From contig PBKG01000024.1 of the NCBI GenBank assembly GCA_002722095.1, positions 1-64,000 on the forward strand: 64,000 nt of DNA. The letters are read 5' to 3'. Positions 45,162 through 53,895 of this stretch are shown piece after piece (the first letter of the stretch is position 1; each line of letters opens with the position of its first letter). Both the position numbers and the translations under genes were made by a program. The notes beneath the pieces were generated by a model that made no database searches, was not told the origin of the DNA, and saw only the letters and a program-made list of their open reading frames with translations. Source of the DNA: Rhodospirillaceae bacterium (GTDB taxonomy: Bacteria > Pseudomonadota > Alphaproteobacteria > UBA8366).

Positions 45162-46181
45162 TCATCCCCGTATATCCACAAAAGGCAGATATATCCATCC
45201 TACCTGCTTACCCGATTGGACCAAAATCCAGTTTTCCGCTTCATCAATAATGAAGCCATTGTGCTTGCCCTTGCTGAACTTACCTACGACTTTACACTTG
45301 GTATTGGGACAACTCCGGATACGAAGGCGCTGGGTACGAATATCGAATCGCACCACCTTGGGATTTTCGCGATCCACACGGCGAGGCAACACGCCCGCAC
45401 TCGAAATGCTGACGGGCGAAGGTTTGGATTCAGTTTGGGTGCCGGCATCAGGCCGCGGTTTCAGAAATCGCCCGCCTTGCAGTGGAAAAATATTGAATCC
45501 GATCGGCGCCAAAGCCCAGACCGAGAAAACTCTTTGCGCGCAATCGGGCATTTGGGACACCGCAACTGTCGCGCTCCAACCTGACACCAACAAATTCATA
45601 TGGACCTTTTTGGCGACATCCGGGCGTAATTTTGTGACTTCGGCAACGCCGACGATTCGCTTACACACGCTGATCAAGACATTGTCGACTCGCATCCCGA
45701 ATTCCGGGTGCCCCGCCCAGCCCGAAAGTTTAATTATGCTGTCGGGTCGGACTTGGAGCGGACCATTGTGTGGCTGCCTGATACCATCGACCGCCATTTG
45801 GTCAATCCAGCCGGCAAATTGTCGAATCCCATTCCACTCGCCAATATCGTATTGCTGAGTCGACGGTACCGTATTGACTGACAAAACACGTCCAAGCGCA
45901 GACTGTTCTTGCGTGTTTCGTTCGGCTGCGGATGCGGCCTTTTCCGCACTGGCCGCAACATCCGATTTTGCGGCGCTCGAAGTTTCGGTTGGCGATATCA
46001 AACCGTAATGTTTCATAAGCAAATAGCCGCCAAGGGCAAGCGAAATGCCAAGCGCAATCGATAGGACCGCAAAAATTGAATGCCGGAGAATTCGTTGGAC
46101 GCTAATCCGCATAGTTGGCCAAAAATCCGGTTGCCCCAAATCGGTCCAATAAAATCGAACTTGATCGCTGACCGCAATCAT
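45162..46181 (-). CDS. Membrane-anchored protein with C-terminal SH3b domain
   Basis: The 339-residue protein has one N-terminal transmembrane helix (about 33-56), an Ala/Ser/Glu-rich linker (66-95), and a large periplasmic region of unknown fold. Its C-terminus matches an SH3b domain: RLRIRSCPNTKCKVVGKF followed by GWIYLPFV (about 285-338). SH3b domains bind peptidoglycan or cell wall. The start lacks a good ribosome site; ATG 46112 (MRISVQRIL) is an alternative. It diverges from a VanZ-like gene. Confidence 0.7.
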   Translation of the reverse strand: MIAVSDQVRFYWTDLGQPDFWPTMRISVQRILRHSIFAVLSIALGISLALGGYLLMKHYGLISPTETSSAAKSDVAASAEKAASAAERNTQEQSALGRVLSVNTVPSTQQYDIGEWNGIRQFAGWIDQMAVDGIRQPHNGPLQVRPDSIIKLSGWAGHPEFGMRVDNVLISVCKRIVGVAEVTKLRPDVAKKVHMNLLVSGWSATVAVSQMPDCAQRVFSVWALAPIGFNIFPLQGGRFLKPRPDAGTQTESKPSPVSISSAGVLPRRVDRENPKVVRFDIRTQRLRIRSCPNTKCKVVGKFSKGKHNGFIIDEAENWILVQSGKQVGWIYLPFVDIRG

Positions 46182-46265
46182 TTAGAGGGCGATACAAGCG
46201 AGCTTGCCGTTTGACTGCCTTTCGCCGAGACCATAAATCTAATTCGCACTGGCAGGAGAGATCGA

Positions 46266-47108
46266 TTGCGGTTAATCGAAAACCCACAGGATCGGCACTT
46301 TGCGTTGGCAGGTCTTTGCACAATCGCTTTTCCGACCTTTTACGCGCTTGTCGCATTCGACATCTTCGATTGGCTTCGTTCAATTGGCGTCCCGGTTTGG
46401 CTGCAAGCAGTCATTGCAACCTCAATCCTCGTGGCTTTCGCCTTAAAAAAATTGCTTCACTGGATATCCCATCCCCGCGACAAGCTTTGGAAAATCGGTG
46501 CTGTGTTTCTGATCCTCCTCGCTATCGTGGTTGTGGATTACCGTTTTCCAGCGAAATTTATTCATGTGCCGCAATATCTCATTCTGGGATATTTGGTTAG
46601 CTATTTTCTACGGCCTTATTTGGATATTGCTACAGGTTTGACACTCGTGCTCGTCCTCTTGCTTTGCGCTGCGGTGACCGATGAAAGCATCCAAGGCTAC
46701 ATGGCATCGCGCAGCTACGGAGTGCGCGATATCGGTACCGATATTTTTGCGGGCGTCGCTGCGACTATTTTCGTTTTTCGGGAAACGCCACCGGATAACA
46801 AAGCATCGAGTCGTTCAGATACCTGGACGGTTATGGCGTTATGTATCGCCGCGTTAGTTTTCACCGCGTACGCCCTTCATCGATATGCTGCATTAGACGA
46901 ATTTCCAGAGTTCTGGATTTTTGCACCGCTATTGTTCGCCGGCGCTGCCAGCTTTCTTGTCGCCGCATTCGATTTTGCGTCTCACACCGAACCTTACGGG
47001 TTAGCGTGGCAATCAACCGCTGCTTCCGCGCGCGTGCTCGGATTATCAACCATTATACTGGTAGGACTTCATGGCATCGCGCCCGAGCTCTCGCTTAATT
47101 TCCGCTAG
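46266..47108 (+). CDS. VanZ-like membrane protein
   Basis: The 280-residue protein has about seven hydrophobic segments. The central segment is VanZ-like: FIHVPQYLILGYLVSYFL, then a conserved TDESIQGYMASRS followed by VRDIGTDIFAGVAATIF. The TTG start at 46266 is selected by AGGAG at 46254-46258, seven bases upstream. Function is unknown; VanZ homologues affect envelope or glycopeptide properties. It overlaps the next gene by 38 bases, so the two are tightly coupled. Confidence 0.75.
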   Translation: MRLIENPQDRHFALAGLCTIAFPTFYALVAFDIFDWLRSIGVPVWLQAVIATSILVAFALKKLLHWISHPRDKLWKIGAVFLILLAIVVVDYRFPAKFIHVPQYLILGYLVSYFLRPYLDIATGLTLVLVLLLCAAVTDESIQGYMASRSYGVRDIGTDIFAGVAATIFVFRETPPDNKASSRSDTWTVMALCIAALVFTAYALHRYAALDEFPEFWIFAPLLFAGAASFLVAAFDFASHTEPYGLAWQSTAASARVLGLSTIILVGLHGIAPELSLNFR

Positions 47109-48777
47109 TACGGCAGGCTTTCTGTTTCTAGTCGCGCTCTATGGGGTCGTCGGCGGAGTGCTCGAGCACACAGTTGAGCCGGAACAATCACGATTCAATA
47201 TAATTTTGTTGACCGTTGAAAGCCTCCGCGCCGACGCTGTCTCGACGACGCTTACACCCAACCTTTTAAAAGCCGCGCAACAGGCTAACGGCATAAAATT
47301 TACCAATCATCGTGCCGTTTCGGCCTGGACCGTACCCAATATCATCGCGCTCTTGAGCGGAACCCACCCAATTCACCAAGGGGTCCATAGCCGCGGCCAA
47401 TCCTTACGATCCGCGCCCGCGAACAGGCTGGCAAATTCACCGGCCTCCCAGTTTCAAATGTCGAGCTTGCAACCATTTGCACTGATCGAATCCTATGCCG
47501 GCCTTGGACTTGTACGCGAACCGGGCCTTGCAGTGGACACCGCGCTCGCGACCCTTCGACGATCACCCAGTCCCGGCGGTATTTGGTACCACTATCTGAA
47601 CACTCACCTGCCTCACACCCCACATCTTCCAGATGGAACTCAACTTGAGCCGAATAAACCTAATTTCGACAGCCCGCTCGGCGTTACACCGGCCAAAACG
47701 GAAAATTCATTCCGACGACGCCAACGGGTTGCCAGCCAGACGGTAGTACCGGTCGCAGAAGGTCGATTCCCCGCTGAAGATCGCATTTGGGTTCGGCGCT
47801 ATTACGATAGCGAGGTAGTGTTATTCGACAAATGGTTCGGTGAGTTTTTCGAGAAACTTAAAAAAACAGGTCTGATCCGTAATACCATCCTAATTGTCAC
47901 CGCAGATCATGGCGAAGAACTCGCTGAGAGGGGTCGTGTCGGCCACGCCTCGACCACACGCGAGGCTAGCCTAGCTCATGAAATTTTACGAGTTCCGCTT
48001 TTGATCTGGACACCCGACCGGAAGATGCGAGCGGCAATCGACCGTTGGGCGAAAAGCGGCCTCATTACGGACCATGTAGATATCGGCATGTCGTTGCCTG
48101 CGTTCGCTGGCAAGGGAAATAAAAAAGCAGCCAAGCCCGAACGCAAATTTGACTTTCTGCCGATTTCTGGTCGTAACCTTACCGTGCCCCCCCACGCACG
48201 CACGTCAATAGCATTAACGAGTGCCGCCGGATATGCGGAACCGAATCCGTCGACAACTGCCTATTTTTTGATTTCCGCCGACGTAGAGTCGGATCGGATC
48301 GTCGCGAAGCTACCTCCGAACGGAAATCCAGAGAGGCTCGAGATAATAGAACCGGCGGTTTCAACGAAGGAAAATCCAATCCACAAAGCTTTAACCGAAC
48401 GGCTTCGGCAAGCGGCTGCACAATTAACCTTTCCAGTTCCGCAAACTGAGCCACGCGACGACAAGATGACAAGCAGCCGTATCAAATGGATTTGGCCCGA
48501 TCGTTCGGGTCGAATCGATTTCGACGACCTCGCCGGACGTACGAGGCTTGTTTGGCAAGGAAGCAGGTCGACAGGATTTATAGTCGAGTATCAACTCGGC
48601 GAAGGTGCCATCGAGATGAAGGGCCGAATAGAGACCAGCGGCCCAAAATACGAATTTGGAACCATCGATCGCAACTTTTGGGAAAGCTTCGTTCGACCGT
48701 ACAAGGTACTGCGCCTGCGCGTGCACAATAAAATGGGGTCACAGATTTCCGATTGGCTAACCTTCAGGTTGGAGTAA
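47071..48777 (+). CDS. Sulfatase/phosphoethanolamine-transferase-fold protein, membrane-anchored
   Basis: The 568-residue protein has one N-terminal transmembrane segment (about 13-30), then IILLTVESLRADAVS, a metal-binding segment, and AWTVPNIIALLSGTHP (about 84-99) at the position of the catalytic Thr. The Asp-His motif VTADHGEELAERGRVGH (about 277-293) follows. This matches the alkaline-phosphatase superfamily (sulfatases, LtaS, phosphoethanolamine transferases). The nucleophile would be Thr, since no Cys or Ser is at CxPxR. Periplasmic location is likely. Its C-terminal ~130 residues are beta-rich and unassigned. Confidence 0.8.
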   Translation: MASRPSSRLISASTAGFLFLVALYGVVGGVLEHTVEPEQSRFNIILLTVESLRADAVSTTLTPNLLKAAQQANGIKFTNHRAVSAWTVPNIIALLSGTHPIHQGVHSRGQSLRSAPANRLANSPASQFQMSSLQPFALIESYAGLGLVREPGLAVDTALATLRRSPSPGGIWYHYLNTHLPHTPHLPDGTQLEPNKPNFDSPLGVTPAKTENSFRRRQRVASQTVVPVAEGRFPAEDRIWVRRYYDSEVVLFDKWFGEFFEKLKKTGLIRNTILIVTADHGEELAERGRVGHASTTREASLAHEILRVPLLIWTPDRKMRAAIDRWAKSGLITDHVDIGMSLPAFAGKGNKKAAKPERKFDFLPISGRNLTVPPHARTSIALTSAAGYAEPNPSTTAYFLISADVESDRIVAKLPPNGNPERLEIIEPAVSTKENPIHKALTERLRQAAAQLTFPVPQTEPRDDKMTSSRIKWIWPDRSGRIDFDDLAGRTRLVWQGSRSTGFIVEYQLGEGAIEMKGRIETSGPKYEFGTIDRNFWESFVRPYKVLRLRVHNKMGSQISDWLTFRLE

Positions 48778-48828
48778 TTGCATGTACCCTGGCAAATCGC
48801 TTGTTTTCGAAACGTTAGTTCGAATCCG

Positions 48829-49170
48829 ATGAAAAAGATTCATCCAGTTCTGGTGGCCGTTTGGCTCACAGCAATCGCTGTTTGGGGGCTGACGGTCTTT
48901 TCGGGATCGAACTCTATCGTCTTCAACCACAAAAATTTTACTGAATCTCATTATGTAAATAAACTTTCAAAATCCGCTTTGAGCGGAAATTCGGTCGTGC
49001 AGGCTCGAAAAAAAGCCGATGCGTATTGGGACTGCAATCCAGATGTGGCCGCCGACCAACATTTCGGGCGCCATGGTCCGCTCGGCTATTTAGGAGCACA
49101 AACGCACTTCGATCGACACGGCAAACAGGAAGGACGTGTTTGGCCCGGCAAAGACTTTAAATGCGATTAA
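48829..49170 (+). CDS. Small anchored protein with NPDV-type motif
   Basis: From ATG 48829 it has 113 residues. An N-terminal helix (about 6-28) is a signal anchor. The C-terminal 45 residues contain YWDCNPDVAADQHFG followed by YLGAQTHFDRHGKQEGR. This resembles the NPDV and HYxxxGxxEGR repeat found in secreted proteins. An earlier in-frame ATG at 48778 gives 17 extra residues without clear value. Function is unknown. It follows the sulfatase-fold gene by 51 bp. Confidence 0.65.
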   Translation: MKKIHPVLVAVWLTAIAVWGLTVFSGSNSIVFNHKNFTESHYVNKLSKSALSGNSVVQARKKADAYWDCNPDVAADQHFGRHGPLGYLGAQTHFDRHGKQEGRVWPGKDFKCD

Positions 49171-49751
49171 CTTTCTATTTCCGAAATCCCCAGCCGATGA
49201 ATTCTTAATAATTTTGTAAACAATCATTTGGCGAGATAAAAATTTAGCAATCCGATTCGGGTATTTCTTCCCAGGAAACTGCCGATTCGAGATTTTCGTT
49301 CAGTTTCTGCCTTTAAATCTAATCAAAAGTGGTCAAAATCAACATTTCCCGTAAGAGGCGCGAAAAAGTTAGTCAGTTTTTGCCTAGTCAGGCTGAAATT
49401 GAAAATGCTTTACCGCGTTCCGTAACGAAACTCTGAAACCCTCCCTTTCGAACAACATGCAGATCGAAATACTAGTTCGCGGGTAACGCCGTAAATAACT
49501 GATATATATTAATATATTACACTTCTCGCATCAGATTCCTCTGCAGTCGAGGTAATCAAGGTCCTTTATTCGCACATGCCTTAACTTTGTGTCGGAAACA
49601 TATGCGCCTCTAACGTAGAGATTGCAAAATCCGGGCGCTCAACACCAACGTTGCAATTCCGCAACACGACCGGTGCTAATTCTATTGCAAATTAATATTT
49701 GTTGATTTCAGTTCAGTATCATGGTACCTATTGCCGCTAAGTATTATAAAA

Positions 49752-49769
49752 ACAGGAATATAATCCTGT
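49752..49769 (+). promoter_or_regulatory. Inverted repeat containing a perfect -10 box
   Basis: ACAGGA at 49752-49757 and TCCTGT at 49764-49769 are inverted copies around ATATAA, and TATAAT is at 49759-49764. The -10 box lies about 84 bp before the start codon. No good -35 box is at 17-18 bp, so an activator or repressor may act here. Confidence 0.35.
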
Positions 49770-49801
49770 ATCTGTGAGAGCGTGCCGAAGTTGAAGCGTT
49801 G

Positions 49802-49831
49802 AGTACGGTAAAAGATAGTACGGTAAAAGAT
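49802..49831 (+). repeat. Perfect 15-bp tandem repeat upstream of the beta-barrel gene
   Basis: AGTACGGTAAAAGAT occurs twice in direct tandem, ending 16 bases before the ATG and just before the GAGGGTTCGAGGT ribosome site. It may influence translation or be a slippage product. Confidence 0.8.
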
Positions 49832-49847
49832 TTTGAGGGTTCGAGGT

Positions 49848-50963
49848 ATGAAGAACATCGGTAATCGCAAATCTGCGACCTGGAAAGTTCTGGTTGGAGC
49901 ATTAGCAATTGTCTTTGCCGGCTCTGGGCACGCTTTGGCATCGGGCAACGCTGCTGCAGGGTCGAATAACCTAGTAGCAGCTGCTGCAGGTGGTGCAGCA
50001 GCAACCGCAGGCACCGGCGAAATCGGCGGCGCAATCGGCGGCGCGTTCGGCTTCGCGTCCTCCGGTGAAAAGCGCCTCGCATCCTTGAGCGAAAATCAAT
50101 ATGGCACACGCTCGGTTAAATATTTGAACCTGCGCGAGCAGGGTCGTGCGGCGGGTTCCGGTGAACTGAAGTTCAATGTTTGGCTAAATGGCGCCTATAC
50201 CTGGGTGGAAAAGACGGATACGGGCGGCGAGTTTGAAGGGAATGTTGCGAACCTCGTGGGCGGCGTGGATTACAAGATTACCAAGAAGGCAATCGTCGGG
50301 GTCTCGGTAGGTTACGAGAATGTCGATATAGACACCAACTTCAACAACGGCAGTTTGGAAGCCGACGGTATCAGTGTCGCGGGTTATGCGGGTATCAACT
50401 TAAAGGGCAAACGCGGGCCCGATATACTGCTGACCGGTGTCGCGGGATATACCTTCCTCGATTACGATACCACTCGTAACAATGGGGCGAATACGGGCTC
50501 CTTCGATGGTGGGCGTTACTTCCTCAATGGCAGTATCGCTGCGAATTGGCTGTTGAAAGGCGATAAGCTCCGGTTAACGCCAAAGATGAGTCTGCTTTAC
50601 GTCCAAGAAACCCAAGATGCCTATTCGGAGAACACAGGCCTTGGAGTTCAGGAACAATTGATCGCGCTCGGGCGGTTCAGTCTCGGCGCCGAGGTCGGCT
50701 ACAGGATTAAATCCAGATCCGTTAAATTCATCGAACCCTATGCCAAACTCTTTTGGGAATGGGATTGGGAACATGAAGACGGCGAAAACCTAGGTGGCGG
50801 TAACTTCAGTTCCGATGACAGTGTCGGATTCGTCGCAGGCGGTGGTATTAACTTCGTTATGAACGACAGGTTCTCAGCTCGAATCGAAGGTTCGGCGAAT
50901 GCCATTGGCCGCGATAATTTGGACATCTACACCGTTTCGGGCCTGATCCGGTATCGGTTCTAG
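49848..50963 (+). CDS. Autotransporter-type outer-membrane beta-barrel protein
   Basis: From ATG 49848 the protein has 371 residues. Residues 1-32 form a signal peptide ending near ALASG. Residues ~35-75 are a Gly/Ala-rich linker. The remaining ~270 residues have alternating amphipathic strands (VNLVGGVDYKI, GVSVGYENVD, ISVAGYAGINL and similar) and finish with a terminal Phe (RYRF), as in autotransporter beta domains. No large passenger domain is present. It should insert in the outer membrane. The gene has its own upstream region and is followed by a hydrolase gene. Confidence 0.85.
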   Translation: MKNIGNRKSATWKVLVGALAIVFAGSGHALASGNAAAGSNNLVAAAAGGAAATAGTGEIGGAIGGAFGFASSGEKRLASLSENQYGTRSVKYLNLREQGRAAGSGELKFNVWLNGAYTWVEKTDTGGEFEGNVANLVGGVDYKITKKAIVGVSVGYENVDIDTNFNNGSLEADGISVAGYAGINLKGKRGPDILLTGVAGYTFLDYDTTRNNGANTGSFDGGRYFLNGSIAANWLLKGDKLRLTPKMSLLYVQETQDAYSENTGLGVQEQLIALGRFSLGAEVGYRIKSRSVKFIEPYAKLFWEWDWEHEDGENLGGGNFSSDDSVGFVAGGGINFVMNDRFSARIEGSANAIGRDNLDIYTVSGLIRYRF

Positions 50964-51031
50964 AGGGCGTAGATCCAAAAATTCGTCGGTTTATCAAAAG
51001 GCGAATTTCGCACACCCAATTTCTTACGATT

Positions 51032-51826
51032 ATGTTGGTTGCCGTTTCCGTGTACGGGTGCATGGGGCGGCACCAAGCTTTGGATTCCTTTGATTCGCAT
51101 CCCGATTGGCAAAGAATAAACTTCCCTACTAGCACCTTCACAATCACAGGGATGCTGCGGCAAGCCCGTAAAGCTACCGCGCCGCTTACTGTTTATATCG
51201 AAGGAGATGGACTGGCTTGGCTAAGCCAATACGAAAAATCTTCTGACCCTACACCTCGCGACCCGCTGGCAATGAAAATGGCTGCCAAGCACCCCAAAGG
51301 CCCGGTCCTTTATCTGGCTCGTCCGTGCCAATTCGTTACCAGGCAAACAGACCGCAACTGTCACGCAGTCTATTGGACCAGCCACCGTTACGCGCCCGAA
51401 GTGGTCACTTCGATGAGTGAGGCAATCGACACAGCGCTTCGACGGACCGGCGCCCAGAAACTCGTTTTGATCGGTTACTCTGGTGGTGGTGCCGTAGCAG
51501 CGTTACTTGCGGCATCCCGTCGGGATGTCATCAGACTCATCACGATCGCCGGTAATTTAGACCACCATGCCTGGACCAAAGCGGAAAAGCTCACGCCGCT
51601 TTACGGATCAATGAATCCAGCGGACCACACTGACCGTTTGCTCAACGTCGACCAAACGCATTTCGTCGGCGGTAAAGATAAAGTGGTACCTCCGTTGTCG
51701 GTTTTCACCTATCGCGACCGATTCCCCCCACGACGGCGGCCAATTGTTAAGGTAATGGAAAATTTCGATCACGATTGCTGTTGGCTGGAAGCTTGGCCAC
51801 GGCTACTACGGTACACGGGCTCATAA
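51032..51826 (+). CDS. Alpha/beta-hydrolase, probably exported
   Basis: The 264-residue protein contains a nucleophile elbow GYSGGGAVAALL (Ser in GxSxG), an oxyanion-region IEGDGLAWLS, and a late Asp/His segment near FVGGKDKVVPP and FDHDCC. It resembles lipases/esterases of the alpha/beta-hydrolase fold. The N-terminus from ATG 51032 is a short hydrophobic stretch ending VYGCMG, a lipobox-like Cys. Reading the same frame further upstream gives a longer basic signal but no ATG, GTG or TTG. Its location in an envelope operon suggests a surface lipoprotein. Confidence 0.75.
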   Translation: MLVAVSVYGCMGRHQALDSFDSHPDWQRINFPTSTFTITGMLRQARKATAPLTVYIEGDGLAWLSQYEKSSDPTPRDPLAMKMAAKHPKGPVLYLARPCQFVTRQTDRNCHAVYWTSHRYAPEVVTSMSEAIDTALRRTGAQKLVLIGYSGGGAVAALLAASRRDVIRLITIAGNLDHHAWTKAEKLTPLYGSMNPADHTDRLLNVDQTHFVGGKDKVVPPLSVFTYRDRFPPRRRPIVKVMENFDHDCCWLEAWPRLLRYTGS

Positions 51827-51840
51827 AGAACGTTGTGCCG

Positions 51841-53895
51841 ATGCCCGCAACCAGAAAAACCAAAGATAAAGAAACGCTCGGCGTAACCGGAACGCGCAGC
51901 CTAAACTCGCGCGCCATGCTCTTATTGCTCTTTTTAAGCTTGGCTGCCTGGGTACTATCGCTTCAATTTTTCGAATTCGGATTCTGGAGTCGTGCAGAAC
52001 CATTGATCGTTTGGCATCATTTCGTTTGCGCTGGCATCGCAGCCATACTTTTCTCTATCTGGCTCAAGAACCCCGAAACAACTCAATCGATCTTCTCGCA
52101 CCCGCTGGTCTACCTTCCTGCTCTCCTAGGACTGTGGTCATTGTTGATTTCAGCAGGAGCCGAGTTTCCAATGCTCAGCGTGCTCGGCGCACCGCAATCG
52201 GGCCAAGGTGCACTATGGTTTTTCGAACTGTCGCTGCTGACAGCCGCATTTCTCCACTGTGTCAAAGACGTTAAGGCTTGGCGTATCCTCACCATCGTCG
52301 CGCTCACATCTTCATTCTTACTCGCCCTTTGCGTCGCAACTTGGAAAATAACCGGATCGCTGAGCCTACTTCCGGTTCCGGATTTTTATGCCTACCTCAG
52401 TTTGGCATTACCTTTTATCGCAATCCGAAATACCGATTCTCTATTCGATAAACGGCTTTATTTTGCCAGCTGGCCCATCGCATTCAGCCTTATTGGCGCA
52501 ACGACAAACCTTACCGCGGGAATGTTATTGGCGGTGGCGGCAGGCGCTCTCTTTATTTATGGACGTTTGCAAAAATCGTCCAAGTTAAAAAAGTGGGGAA
52601 CCCATCGCGGTGTCGCAGCGACGATTGTCCTTCTGGCAATAACCCTGCCCTACATCATTGTGACGCAAATTCCTTTCGTCTCCGCAGTCCGATCGCTGAA
52701 ATCACGCCAACTGCTTTGGGATTTGATGGAGGATGCGCAAAGTTCCGACCTTGCCACATTGATTTTAGGCCATGGCTGGGGTCACACAGACAATGCCTTC
52801 GTTCGTCACTTAAATGCGACCACCGCAAATACCTGGACGAAAGAATGGGATTTTATCTGGCGTGATTTTTTCCATAGCCACAACGCAATTGTCGAAGCGC
52901 TATATACGGCTGGACTTCCGGCAGTACTGCTAACGATCGGTTTTTTGGTCGCCATACCGCTCTGTGCATCATCCGAACGACGTTTCGCAGCAACCCTATT
53001 TGCCGCCATATATGGGGCGATGAATGCGGTCTGGATTGAATTGACGGTTTGCGTACCTTTTTACGCAGCTGCAGTCGCAGTCTTCGCAGGGACCGGTTCG
53101 TCAAAACAAAAATCGTCTCCTTTCGGCTCCTTTGTGGTGCCCGTCCTGCTCGTTGGGCTCGCCATCGGTTTGACGGTTTCAGCGACAGCTCTTTTCCGTT
53201 ACGGCATAGCGGTGACAAAAGCGCAGCAGCTCTATCACAAACCAGGAGAACGCACATCGCCAGTCATTTTCCCGAAAGACTTTCGGGGACAAGATTTAGC
53301 GTTTGGCCTTGTCCTGCGAACAACCTTCGACGGCTTTAACCAGCAGGGAGTTGCACCAGACGGGCTTTTCGACAAGCAAAAATCCCATGTCGTCGGATGG
53401 ATTCTCGCGGACCTCAAGGAACGTATCCCGAAAAGTAATTCACCACGATTAGCGCTCGCGGGGGTCGCAATTTACTCCGAACTCTTTTATTTGAAAGAAA
53501 TGATGAGTATACGGCCCGATATCGAAGAAAGCCTTCCGGTTTGGGAGAGTTGGATCAAACATTTGCTCGCGCTCGCACCCAGACGATCCGACATGAGTTT
53601 GCCCTTTATGGCGAAACTACTGGAATTGCGCCAACTCGACCGGCTTATCTCCCTATGCCGCGAAATTCTGCGTCGAGACAACAATGATCCCTCAGGTCTC
53701 TATTATACCGGTGCCGTGTTGACCTTACGCGACGCCCACGATGCAAAAGCCGCCGGGCTCGCTTTCATCAATGCAGCTTTACAAGCGGGTATTAGCCGCA
53801 TCATTCCAATACCCGAATGGCTGAAGAAACGCGCCGCACAGTTCGAGCCACCCAGAAATATTCACCGCACACTTGAAATTTATTTCGACAAATGA
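51841..53895 (+). CDS. O-antigen ligase/polymerase-like membrane protein with C-terminal soluble domain
   Basis: The protein starts at ATG 51841 and has 684 residues. About eleven hydrophobic segments cover residues ~25-470. The loop WRDFFHSHNAIVEALYTAG (about 340-360) matches the HxxN-type motif of the Wzy_C/WaaL family, which joins undecaprenyl-linked glycan to lipid A core or polymerises it. The last ~190 residues form a soluble helical domain, possibly TPR-like. It overlaps the next glycosyltransferase gene by four bases. The start has a weak ribosome site. Confidence 0.8.
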   Translation: MPATRKTKDKETLGVTGTRSLNSRAMLLLLFLSLAAWVLSLQFFEFGFWSRAEPLIVWHHFVCAGIAAILFSIWLKNPETTQSIFSHPLVYLPALLGLWSLLISAGAEFPMLSVLGAPQSGQGALWFFELSLLTAAFLHCVKDVKAWRILTIVALTSSFLLALCVATWKITGSLSLLPVPDFYAYLSLALPFIAIRNTDSLFDKRLYFASWPIAFSLIGATTNLTAGMLLAVAAGALFIYGRLQKSSKLKKWGTHRGVAATIVLLAITLPYIIVTQIPFVSAVRSLKSRQLLWDLMEDAQSSDLATLILGHGWGHTDNAFVRHLNATTANTWTKEWDFIWRDFFHSHNAIVEALYTAGLPAVLLTIGFLVAIPLCASSERRFAATLFAAIYGAMNAVWIELTVCVPFYAAAVAVFAGTGSSKQKSSPFGSFVVPVLLVGLAIGLTVSATALFRYGIAVTKAQQLYHKPGERTSPVIFPKDFRGQDLAFGLVLRTTFDGFNQQGVAPDGLFDKQKSHVVGWILADLKERIPKSNSPRLALAGVAIYSELFYLKEMMSIRPDIEESLPVWESWIKHLLALAPRRSDMSLPFMAKLLELRQLDRLISLCREILRRDNNDPSGLYYTGAVLTLRDAHDAKAAGLAFINAALQAGISRIIPIPEWLKKRAAQFEPPRNIHRTLEIYFDK

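Larger units (their letters stand above)
49171..49847. other. Long AT-rich upstream region of the beta-barrel gene
   Basis: About 680 bp with no gene of coding character. It includes an A/T-only stretch near 49500 and repeats near 49750 and 49810 described separately. It probably carries the promoter of the outer-membrane protein gene and possible leader elements. Confidence 0.5.

Noticed and set aside
44956..45858. Plus-strand open frame of 300 codons overlapping the SIS and SH3b genes
   Set aside because: Antisense to two convincing genes and bridging their intergenic gap; no motifs.
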